Shown here one piece after another: positions 1-7,394 of a stretch of DNA of 64,000 bases (the first letter of the stretch is position 1; every line of letters starts with the position of its first letter). Location: NCBI RefSeq assembly GCF_019973735.1, contig NZ_AP024463.1, positions 1,922,001 to 1,986,000 of the forward strand. Reading direction: 5' to 3'. The DNA is from Arachnia rubra. GTDB lineage: Bacteria; Actinomycetota; Actinomycetes; Propionibacteriales; Propionibacteriaceae. Below the pieces are notes generated by a model. That model did not search any database. It saw only the letters and a program-made list of their open reading frames with translations, and was not told the origin of the DNA. The translations under genes were made by a program, and so were the position numbers.

Positions 1-835
1 CAACGACACCGAGCATCCAACTCGGGCACAGGATGGTGCCAAAGCCGTCCTTCTGGAAGGCCGCGGTCCAGTCCTCACTCCAGGCGCTGTACTTGGCCGA
101 GATGTCGAGGGTGCCGAGGATCTTGTCGTAGATCCCCTTGACCTGGGTGTTGTCCTTCAGCGGGATGGGAGTGCCGTCGCTGTTCTCGAAGGCGTTGGCG
201 ACCTGCGAGAGCATTCCCTCATAGATGGAGTTCGTGGAGTCGTACCACGGGATGCCGGAGGCTGCGGTGAACTTCCTGCCAACCTCGAAGAAGTGGTCCC
301 AGTCGCCATCGAGGAGTTTCGCAACCTCCTCACGGTCGCTCGGCAGACCAGCTTTCTCGAAGAGGTCCCGGCGGTAGCACACCGCGGTGGGACCGCTGTC
401 GGTGCCATAGCCCAGCAGGTGTCCCTCGGCATCAGTGGCCTGGGCAGACTTCCAGTCCAGCCACCGTCCCTCGACGCTGGGGCTGGTGAGGTCGACGAAC
501 TTGTCCGGGTACTGCATCAGCTCAGGGAGCCAGCTTCCCTCCGCCGCGACGACGTCGGAAAGCCCGGATCCCGCGGCCATTCGCGTGTTCAGGTCGTTGC
601 GGGCTTCGTCGGCCTTGGCGGCTTTGCGATGCTCGATCTTGATGTTCGGATGGGCCTCCATGTACTCGTTGAAGAGGTTGTCGTAGCCGAACTCGTTGAA
701 GGTTGAGATGGTCAGGGTGACCTGACCACCGCTTTCTGTCGATGACTCATTTTTGTTGGGTGAACTGCAAGCAGCGAGCGGGAGGGTGAGCGCCGCCGCA
801 ATGGAGAGTGCGGCGACCCTGCGTGACATGCTCAC
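1..835 (-). CDS. Sugar ABC transporter substrate-binding lipoprotein (partial, CebE-like)
   Basis: This is the N-terminal 278 residues of an extracellular solute-binding protein; the rest runs off the left edge. The translation opens with a signal peptide and a lipobox ending L-A-A-C, so the protein should be a lipid-anchored binding protein feeding a sugar ABC permease. After a short Ser/Asn linker it shows the family-1 binding fold pattern (TISTFNEFGYDNLF, EAHPNIKIEH, SDVVAAEGSWLPEL, CYRRDLFEKAGLP). A GTG start at 833-835 has AAAGGAG five bases upstream; an in-frame ATG at 827-829 is the alternative. A near-perfect CebR-type operator upstream suggests the substrate is a beta-glucoside or cello-oligosaccharide, but that is inference from the operator and overall resemblance to CebE. 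Confidence 0.85.
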   Translation of the reverse strand, partial: MSMSRRVAALSIAAALTLPLAACSSPNKNESSTESGGQVTLTISTFNEFGYDNLFNEYMEAHPNIKIEHRKAAKADEARNDLNTRMAAGSGLSDVVAAEGSWLPELMQYPDKFVDLTSPSVEGRWLDWKSAQATDAEGHLLGYGTDSGPTAVCYRRDLFEKAGLPSDREEVAKLLDGDWDHFFEVGRKFTAASGIPWYDSTNSIYEGMLSQVANAFENSDGTPIPLKDNTQVKGIYDKILGTLDISAKYSAWSEDWTAAFQKDGFGTILCPSWMLGVV

Positions 836-919
836 GATTACTCCTTTGGGTCGTGGACGCCACGATGTGGTTGTGGCGAGTCTGGGAAAGAAGCGTTCCC
901 GGTGTTCTCCGAAGAACTA

Positions 920-933
920 TGAGAGCGCTCCCA
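920..933. promoter_or_regulatory. CebR-like LacI-family operator
   Basis: The 14 bases TGAGAGCGCTCCCA differ at one position from the palindrome TGGGAGCGCTCCCA known as the CebR operator of Streptomyces, where it represses cellobiose/cellotriose uptake. It lies about 85 bases upstream of the start of the sugar-binding lipoprotein gene, in a normal position for repression. No regulator gene is in the window, so the assignment rests on the motif alone. Confidence 0.6.
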
Positions 934-948
934 TTCCCTGTTGAAATT

Positions 949-960
949 GTATCTAGATAC
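949..960. promoter_or_regulatory. Perfect 12-bp palindrome in sugar-transporter promoter
   Basis: GTATCTAGATAC is a perfect palindrome 15 bases beyond the CebR-like box and within the intergenic region between ffh and the binding-protein gene. It may be a second operator or overlap a promoter element. Function is not known. Confidence 0.3.
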
Positions 961-1027
961 TATCGCCAGGCCCCCTGATGTCAAGGATCTGACTATCGGC
1001 GGATAACGCCGCGAGCCCAAGGCCGGC

Positions 1028-2572
1028 CTACCCCTTGCCCTGCTGCTTCTCGAACATTTTCTGAAGCTCGGGGGGTAGCTGGAACTCGTCCATCGTCTGT
1101 GGTTCCATGGATGATTTCGCGGCCTTGGCCCCCAGCGCGCGCCCGGTTTCCTGCTGCTTGCGCTTGGCCGAGCTGCCGGAGGACTTCCGGCCGCTCTTCT
1201 TGGACTTGCTCTTTTGCTTGCGTGCCGCACGGCCACCACCACCCATGCCCGGCATGCCGGGCATCCCACCCCCGGCCATCTGTTCCATCATCTTGCGGGC
1301 CTCGACGAAGCGGTTCACGAGTTTGTTCACATCCGAGACCTGCACACCGGCGCCCTTGGCGATCCGCGCGCGGCGAGACCCGTTGAGGATGCTGACGTCA
1401 TCACGCTCGGCTGGGGTCATCGAGAAGATGATCGCCTCGATACGGTCGACCTCCCTCTCGTCGATCGAGTTGATGGCGTCCTTGAACTGCCCGGCACCGG
1501 GGAGCATCCCGAAGATCTTGCTCAGCGGCCCCAGCTTCCGGAGCTGCTGCATCTGCGCGAGGAAGTCCTGGAGCCCGAAGCGTCCCTTGCCCGCGCTGAG
1601 TTTCTCGGCTGCCTCCCGGGAGGCCTCAGCGTCAAAGTTCTTCTCGGCCTGCTCGATCAGGGTCAGCACATCGCCCATGCCGAGGATGCGCGAGGCCATC
1701 CGGTCTGGATGGAAGACGTCGAAGTCCGCCAGGGTCTCGCCGTTGGACGCGAACAGAATGGGCTTGCCGATCACGCGGGCGATCGAGAGCGCCGCGCCAC
1801 CGCGCGCATCGCCGTCGAGCTTGGTGAGCACCACTCCGTCGAAACCGATGCCCTCGTCGAAGGCCTTCGCGGTGTTGACGGCGTCCTGGCCGATCATGGC
1901 GTCAACGACGAACAGCACCTCGTCGGGGCTGGTGACTGCTTTGATGTCGGCGGCTTGCTGCATCAGCACCTCATCGATGCCCAACCGGCCAGCTGTGTCG
2001 ATCACCACCACGTCGTAGAGACTGCGCTGCGCGTGTTCGATGGCCCGCTGGGCAACTTGCACCGGATCGCCCACGCCGTTGCCGGGCTCGGGTGCGAAGA
2101 CATGGACCCCGGCCCGCTCCCCCACGATCTGCAGCTGGTTGACCGCGTTGGGGCGTTGCAGGTCACAGGCGACCAGCAGCGGACTGTGCTTCTCGGACTT
2201 CAGCCAGCGCGCCAGCTTCCCTGCGAGGGTGGTCTTTCCAGCACCCTGAAGACCGGCGAGCATGATGATGGTCGGCGGTTTCTTGGCGAACCGGATGGGG
2301 CGGGCCTGCCCACCCAGGATCTCGATGAGCTCCTCATTGACGATCTTGATGATCTGCTGCGAGGGATTGAGCGCCCGGCTGACCTCGATGCCGACGCAGC
2401 GTTCCTTGACTGCCGCGATGAACTGCTTGACCACCCCGAGGTTGACGTCTGCCTCCAGCAGCGCGATGCGGATCTCACGCATCGTGGTGTCGATATCCGC
2501 CGAGGTGAGGCGCCCTTTGGACCTGAGGCCCTTGAACACATCTGCGAGGCGGTCCTGAAGTGTGTCGAACAA
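1028..2572 (-). CDS. ffh: Signal recognition particle protein Ffh
   Basis: Ffh (SRP54) binds signal sequences on ribosomes and delivers them to FtsY at the membrane. The 514-residue protein has the N helical domain (start MFDTLQDRLADVF), the G domain with GLQGAGKT at residues 107-114, DTAGR at 192-196 and the TKLDGDARGG motif, then the methionine-rich M domain with a Gly/Met stretch and a basic, Lys/Ser-rich tail of about 60 residues. The start is TTG with AAGGAG eight bases upstream. In related genomes ftsY sits directly upstream; here a two-component cassette separates them. The basic extended tail is common in actinobacteria. Confidence 0.97.
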   Translation of the reverse strand: MFDTLQDRLADVFKGLRSKGRLTSADIDTTMREIRIALLEADVNLGVVKQFIAAVKERCVGIEVSRALNPSQQIIKIVNEELIEILGGQARPIRFAKKPPTIIMLAGLQGAGKTTLAGKLARWLKSEKHSPLLVACDLQRPNAVNQLQIVGERAGVHVFAPEPGNGVGDPVQVAQRAIEHAQRSLYDVVVIDTAGRLGIDEVLMQQAADIKAVTSPDEVLFVVDAMIGQDAVNTAKAFDEGIGFDGVVLTKLDGDARGGAALSIARVIGKPILFASNGETLADFDVFHPDRMASRILGMGDVLTLIEQAEKNFDAEASREAAEKLSAGKGRFGLQDFLAQMQQLRKLGPLSKIFGMLPGAGQFKDAINSIDEREVDRIEAIIFSMTPAERDDVSILNGSRRARIAKGAGVQVSDVNKLVNRFVEARKMMEQMAGGGMPGMPGMGGGGRAARKQKSKSKKSGRKSSGSSAKRKQQETGRALGAKAAKSSMEPQTMDEFQLPPELQKMFEKQQGKG

Positions 2573-2625
2573 GTCCGTGTCTCCTTGGAATCCGAGGCGA
2601 TGCGTGCCAAGAATACAGGGGAAGG

Positions 2626-4950
2626 TCAGTGAATGTAGGCGCTCGGCCCGCCAACTGACGCCGCCTCGCTCTCCGTGTGGGGCAGCTCGACGGTCACCAC
2701 CCAGTCGTCTTCCTCAGGACCCGCGGTGAATTTGCCTCCGGAAAGGTCGACACGCTCCCGGATCCCGGCCAGGCCGAAGCCAAGCGAGAGCTTGGACCCA
2801 CGTTTACTCGCCGACAGTTTGCTGCGAACGCAGAGCCGGACGGTGTCCTGCGTGATGTGAAGCTCCACCAGGCACCGGCCACCTGGCTTCGCATAGCGGA
2901 TGATGTTGGTCACGCCCTCCTGCATGGCTCGCGTGATGGTGCGCTGGGTGATCGGGGGCAGCTCGTCGGCGTCCTGGTCGATCTTGAAATCGGCGGGGAA
3001 ATTCGATCCCGCGAGGGTGCTCTTGAGGCGCTTGGCCACCGTGGTGGGACGCACCAGGGCGGGCATCTGCCCCTCCTCGCCCTCGGACATGACGCTGGTG
3101 AGCAGCGCAAGTTCGCCCTCTGCCCCTTCGAGGGATTTGGCGATCCGGTCCAGGGCGAGCCGGACCTCGTCGGCCTCGTCGCTCTCCCCGTAGGCCATGC
3201 ACTGCAGCAGGATGACGGAGAGGTGGTGGGCCAGCACGTCGTGCAGCTCCCGCGCCAAGAGGTTGCGCTCCTCGGTCCGGGCGGCGTCTATGGCCTCCAC
3301 CAGGGCGCTCGTGCGCTCGGCCTGGCGGGAGCGCACCGTCTGGTACTGGCGGATCAGGGTGAATCCGATCAGGCCCACGAACATCATGAGGACTCCCACC
3401 CGCAGCTCCAGGCTGGCAGTAACCCCATCAAGGTTGGACCCCCATAGACCCGCTATAGCAAAGGCCCCCGGGATGATGCTCCAGTAGCGATTCCGGAGCC
3501 GGGTGACCTTCCAGCACAGCATGAGCAGGACGGCCGACAGCGCGACCGGGGTCTGCTCGGGGGTCAGGAGCATGCCGGTCACAGACACAATCGCGAGGAT
3601 TCCGCCGGGAAGGAGCTGCCAGTAGAGGATCGCTGCACTCAGGTAGCCAAGCCCCGCCCAGGCCAACGGCCAGTCCAGCGGCTGGGTGCGATAGGTCCAC
3701 AGGGCCATCATGAACAGTGCCAGCATGGGCAGGGCCACGCTGACGGCCCGCAGCCAGGGGGATCGTTCCGGTTCATCCCCCGCTGCACTGTCCTGCGAGG
3801 TAATCAGGGACTCGGGGAGGGAGAAGCTGAGCCGGCTTCCCCGCCGGGTGCTCACCGAGCTGAAGCTACCCCCCAGGGCCTGCACCCGCTCCCGGATGCG
3901 CGCGAGTGCGGCCGTGTCCTCCGGGCGGGGCTTCCGGGAGGTGACGAGCTCTCCCGTCATGCGGACCTCCCCCGGCGGGTAGGTGACCTTGAGCCGCAGC
4001 GGGTCGGGCCGCAGGGCCTGGGAAGAGTCCTGCAGCAGCTGGGCCACCCGGCTGATCGTCAGCTGGGTCACCGGGCTACTCTCATCGAGCCGGCCGGGAA
4101 GCTCCAGCTCCACCTGGAGGCCCTGAGCGCGCAGGGTCTGCGCCATCCGGGCGAGCACCTCACGAGGCCGGGCCACCGCCAGGGACTCGTCGCTGCCATC
4201 GGCCACCGGGTCCTCACGCAACATGCCGACCAGCGCCCGCACCCGGGTCACCGCATCCAGGCAGGCGGCCTGCACCCGCTCCAGGGCCTCCCGAAGGATC
4301 CAGGCGTCGGAGGTGTGGCGCGGGGCGCGCTGCCCCGCCCAGGCCTGGGCCAGGCGCTCGCTGACCGCAGAACGCAGCTCACCGGCCAGCCGCAGGCGCT
4401 CGCCGGAGCGGATCTCAGTGACATCCGCAGCCAGCACGGCGAGCTGGGCCTCACCACGGTTGAGGATGCGCAGAAAAACTCGTAACAGCAGCCCGAGGAG
4501 AATGCCGAGCAGCGCGCTGAAGCTGTAAATGAAGACTGAGTCTCTCAGTAGAGGGAACAGCCCTGGCTTGAATAGACAACGCACCGCCCCATAGCCCGTT
4601 CCCAGAAGGGCAACCGGGAGAATCATCATCGGTCCGGCACGAAAACATACGGTGGCTGACGCCAGAATGCAGAATATGGAATCAGCGTCCATATCCCCAA
4701 AGGCCACCGTGAGCCCCAGCGGCAGGAGGCCAAGGCCAAGACCAAGCCAGGGACGCCACAGCAGGAGGATGCAGGCCGCCACCTCGCCAAGCTGTGCAAC
4801 CACGACGACAGGCAAGGGGATGGTTTCACTGTGCCTAGGCCATCCCAGGAGATTAGGAATGAAGTTGAAGGCGATTATGGCGACAATAGCCCAGCGCCCG
4901 GCGCCCACGTTAGTGGACGCCGGGCGCTGGACTTCATCTTCTAGGTTCAT
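2626..4950 (-). CDS. Tandem histidine kinase (degenerate module plus active HisKA_3 module)
   Basis: A 774-residue membrane sensor kinase made of two similar halves. Each half has about five membrane segments (roughly residues 18-165 and 400-535) followed by a NarX-type dimerisation and ATPase region. The second half is canonical: phospho-acceptor H570 in RELHDVLAHHLS, N box with E678 and N682, and a G box GFGLAGIRERV near 724-734. In the first half the equivalent of the histidine is R193 (GELRSAVSERL), the N box lacks Glu/Asn, and no aspartate box is evident, so it is probably a pseudokinase that senses or dimerises. It has a good GGGGGGAAC ribosome site and lies just downstream of a small secreted peptide gene, divergent from a NarL-type regulator that is the likely partner. 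Confidence 0.88.
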   Translation of the reverse strand: MNLEDEVQRPASTNVGAGRWAIVAIIAFNFIPNLLGWPRHSETIPLPVVVVAQLGEVAACILLLWRPWLGLGLGLLPLGLTVAFGDMDADSIFCILASATVCFRAGPMMILPVALLGTGYGAVRCLFKPGLFPLLRDSVFIYSFSALLGILLGLLLRVFLRILNRGEAQLAVLAADVTEIRSGERLRLAGELRSAVSERLAQAWAGQRAPRHTSDAWILREALERVQAACLDAVTRVRALVGMLREDPVADGSDESLAVARPREVLARMAQTLRAQGLQVELELPGRLDESSPVTQLTISRVAQLLQDSSQALRPDPLRLKVTYPPGEVRMTGELVTSRKPRPEDTAALARIRERVQALGGSFSSVSTRRGSRLSFSLPESLITSQDSAAGDEPERSPWLRAVSVALPMLALFMMALWTYRTQPLDWPLAWAGLGYLSAAILYWQLLPGGILAIVSVTGMLLTPEQTPVALSAVLLMLCWKVTRLRNRYWSIIPGAFAIAGLWGSNLDGVTASLELRVGVLMMFVGLIGFTLIRQYQTVRSRQAERTSALVEAIDAARTEERNLLARELHDVLAHHLSVILLQCMAYGESDEADEVRLALDRIAKSLEGAEGELALLTSVMSEGEEGQMPALVRPTTVAKRLKSTLAGSNFPADFKIDQDADELPPITQRTITRAMQEGVTNIIRYAKPGGRCLVELHITQDTVRLCVRSKLSASKRGSKLSLGFGLAGIRERVDLSGGKFTAGPEEDDWVVTVELPHTESEAASVGGPSAYIH

Positions 4951-5003
4951 GTTCCCCCCATAGGACTCAGACCCACCCCGAACCAGAAAAAGCTGACCTT
5001 AGC

Positions 5004-5207
5004 TCACCACCGGCACGCAGAGCGCCACCCGAGGTAGTTCCTGAAAAGGCACCCAATAAAGCCCTCAGCGTGAGCCTGGCCACTTCCCTGAGTGGAAACA
5101 GAAACCCCCTTGGCGACCGGCTCAGCGGTGTTGGCGCTCGCAGGAACCGCGGTCAGGGCGAAACAAGAAGCCGCTGCAAAGGCGGCGGCAGCGAGGCGCA
5201 TTTTCAT
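5004..5207 (-). CDS. Small secreted two-cysteine peptide, function unknown
   Basis: A 67-residue precursor. The start at 5205-5207 is chosen because GGAGGAAAGCC precedes it; a longer frame exists upstream but lacks such a site. Residues 1-25 form a Sec signal peptide (MKMRLAAAAF then ALTAVPASA), leaving a mature peptide of about 42 residues, rich in Gly/Ser/Ala at first and ending in an aromatic, cationic segment with C53 and C65 (GCLFRNYLGW...ACRW), which could form one disulfide. It is 53 bases upstream of the histidine kinase on the same strand, so it is likely co-transcribed. A pheromone, a ligand for the kinase, or a small antimicrobial are all possible; I recognise no family. Confidence 0.7.
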   Translation of the reverse strand: MKMRLAAAAFAAASCFALTAVPASANTAEPVAKGVSVSTQGSGQAHAEGFIGCLFRNYLGWRSACRW

Positions 5208-5261
5208 GGCTTTCCTCCAGGTTTCAATGATCGTGAGCAGCTTCGGAACAGCAACTGAATC

Positions 5262-5288
5262 GTACACTTGAAAGGGCGAATGGTACAC
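5262..5288. promoter_or_regulatory. Direct repeat GTACAC, 21 bp apart, in divergent promoter
   Basis: GTACAC occurs at 5262-5267 and again at 5283-5288, start-to-start distance 21 bases, two helical turns. The pair lies between the peptide/kinase operon and the divergent response regulator gene, where a regulator dimer binding both copies could control both directions. Assignment to the adjacent regulator is inference. Confidence 0.35.
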
Positions 5289-5439
5289 GTTTTGTGGCGC
5301 GTCGCAATCAATGTGCCTCGCCCAGTTCGTTCAATGCCGGAAACATCTCCGGTCCCAGACCCGCCTCAAGGGGCGGCCCGCCCCACGTGGCGCAGCGAGA
5401 CGACGAGCGGATCGTGGCTTTGTGGAATATTGTTTCCCC

Positions 5440-6126
5440 ATGACCAATCTCTGCCGCGTACTCGTAGTTGATGACGACCCCATGGTCCGCGAGGCATACC
5501 GTATGTTCCTGGCAAGGCACAATGACCATGAGGTGGTTGGCGAGGCCCGGAATGGCCGGGAGGCCGTGGAGGCCTATGAGGAGCTGAGCCCCGATGTGGT
5601 CCTGATGGATCTGCAGATGCCTGAGATGTCGGGGGTGGATGCCATCCGCGAGATCAACAGAAAACATCCCGGAGCCTGCATAGTGGCCCTGACTACCTTC
5701 GGCACCCAGGAGTACATCGTCTCCGCGCTGCGGGCCGGCGCCTCCGGCTACCTGATGAAGGACTGCGGCGGCCCAGCCCTGCTGACCGGCATCCAGCAGG
5801 CCCGGGACGGCGACATGCCGCTGGCCCCGGGCGTCCGGCGCGAGCTGGTGACCGACCTGCTCTCCGGCCATCCCCGGACCCTGGTCGACGATGCTGCGGC
5901 CAGTGGCCTGGCGCCGCGCGAGAAGGAGCTGCTGATCTGGCTCGGCCAGGGCATGACCAACGCCCAGATTGCAACGAAGATGTTCATCTCGGAAGGTTCT
6001 GTGAAGCAGTACCTGTCACACATCGGCGACAAGATGGGGCTGAAGTCCCGCACCCAGATCCTGGTGCGGGCCATTCAGCTGGGTCTGGTGGATCCGACCC
6101 TCATGACTCCCGGGATACCCTCCTGA
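5440..6126 (+). CDS. NarL/LuxR-family response regulator
   Basis: A 228-residue two-component regulator. The receiver domain has the acidic pocket DDD at 11-13, phospho-acceptor D57 (VVLMDLQMPEMSG), T85/T86 and K107; the C-terminal LuxR-type helix-turn-helix covers about residues 160-215 (LAPREKELLIWLGQGMTNAQIA and SEGSVKQYLSHIGDKMGL). The start at 5440 gives MTNLCRVLVVDDD, the usual beginning of the fold; the reading frame is open further upstream but without homology. It is divergent from the peptide and tandem kinase and is the probable partner of that kinase, controlling genes that cannot be named from the window, perhaps including the peptide. Confidence 0.93.
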   Translation: MTNLCRVLVVDDDPMVREAYRMFLARHNDHEVVGEARNGREAVEAYEELSPDVVLMDLQMPEMSGVDAIREINRKHPGACIVALTTFGTQEYIVSALRAGASGYLMKDCGGPALLTGIQQARDGDMPLAPGVRRELVTDLLSGHPRTLVDDAAASGLAPREKELLIWLGQGMTNAQIATKMFISEGSVKQYLSHIGDKMGLKSRTQILVRAIQLGLVDPTLMTPGIPS

Positions 6127-6135
6127 GCCTTCTGG

Positions 6136-7314
6136 TCACTCTCCGAGGATTCCCGCCACGAATCCCTCGGGATCGAAGGGAGCCAGGTCATCCACTCCCT
6201 CACCCAGGCCAACCAGCTTGACCGGCACGCCGAGTTCCCGCTGCACCTGGATCACGATCCCACCCTTCGCGGAGCCGTCGAGTTTGGTCAACACGATTCC
6301 GGTGACGTCCACCACCTCGGAGAAGATCCGAGCCTGGGTCATGCCGTTCTGCCCCGTGGTGGCGTCGAGCACCAGCAGGACCTCACCGACGGGTGCCTTC
6401 TTCTCGATGACGCGCTTGACCTTGCCGAGCTCGTCCATCAGCCCGACCTTGGTGTGCAGCCGCCCAGCGGTGTCGACCAGGACGACGTCGATGCCCTCGT
6501 CCTTGCCCTTGGCGACCGCGTCGAAGGCCACGGAGGCCGGGTCGCTGCCCTCTGACGAGCTCACCGTCTCGACACCGACCCGCTCACCCCAGGTCGCGAG
6601 CTGCTCAGCGGCTGCCGCGCGGAAGGTGTCGGCGGCTCCCAGCATGACGGAGCGTCCCTCGGCCACGAGCACCCGGGCGAGCTTGCCCACGGTCGTGGTC
6701 TTGCCGGTGCCGTTGACCCCGACCACCATCACGACAGCAGGATCACCCTCGGCGGCGGAGAGATTCAGGCTCCGGTCCAGGCCTGGGTCAACCAGCTTGA
6801 GGAGTTCAGCACGCAGCACCTGACGGGCGCGTTCGGGATCCGAGACCCCGTCGATGCTGAGTTCCCGGCGCAGCGCCTCGGTGAGCTCCGACGTGGGACC
6901 GACGCCCAGGTCCGAGGCGATCAGCGTGGCCTCGAAGTCATCCCAGGTCTCGGAGTCGATCCGGTCGACGCTGAGCAGCTCCCCCAGCGCCCGAGCAAGC
7001 ACGTTGTTGCTTGAGGCCAAGCGGCGGCGTAGCCGGGCGAACCGGGAACGCGGCTCCTCGGGCTGGTCCAGTATGGGCTCAGTCGGTTCAGGCTCGGGAA
7101 GCTCGGAGACCGGAGGTTCCTCCTCGGCAACCGGAGTCTCTTCCCCGGCGACCGGAGAAGCCTCTTCTTCGGTGGGTGTCTCCTGCGGTGCCTCGATGGC
7201 CTCTCGCGGCTCGCCCGGCGGCAGTTCCTTCTTGCCGTACCTAATGATGAGCGTCGCCGCCACCAGGGACAGTCCGACCACCGCGACAACTATCCAGAAA
7301 ATCACATCTGCCAC
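6136..7314 (-). CDS. ftsY: Signal recognition particle receptor FtsY
   Basis: FtsY is the membrane receptor that docks the SRP-ribosome complex and hydrolyses GTP with Ffh. The 392-residue protein begins with a membrane helix (about residues 4-24), then an acidic Glu/Pro-rich A region to about residue 90, the N domain, and the G domain with GVNGTGKTT at 199-207, DTAGRLHTK from 281 and TKLDGSAKGG. Start is GTG at 7312-7314 without a strong ribosome site. It follows smc in the same orientation by 80 bases, the standard actinobacterial order. Confidence 0.97.
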   Translation of the reverse strand: MADVIFWIVVAVVGLSLVAATLIIRYGKKELPPGEPREAIEAPQETPTEEEASPVAGEETPVAEEEPPVSELPEPEPTEPILDQPEEPRSRFARLRRRLASSNNVLARALGELLSVDRIDSETWDDFEATLIASDLGVGPTSELTEALRRELSIDGVSDPERARQVLRAELLKLVDPGLDRSLNLSAAEGDPAVVMVVGVNGTGKTTTVGKLARVLVAEGRSVMLGAADTFRAAAAEQLATWGERVGVETVSSSEGSDPASVAFDAVAKGKDEGIDVVLVDTAGRLHTKVGLMDELGKVKRVIEKKAPVGEVLLVLDATTGQNGMTQARIFSEVVDVTGIVLTKLDGSAKGGIVIQVQRELGVPVKLVGLGEGVDDLAPFDPEGFVAGILGE

Positions 7315-7394
7315 GGGACCAATCCTAGAGGCCTGGAGTTGTGTGCCTGGCGAGGCTGCTCAGCGAGATGGGACGGGTCAGCAACGGCACTGGC

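Noticed and set aside
1214..2632. Long plus-strand frame of 472 codons opposite ffh
   Set aside because: It is antisense to a certain ffh gene; frames like this are common in high-GC DNA and the translation has no recognisable domain.
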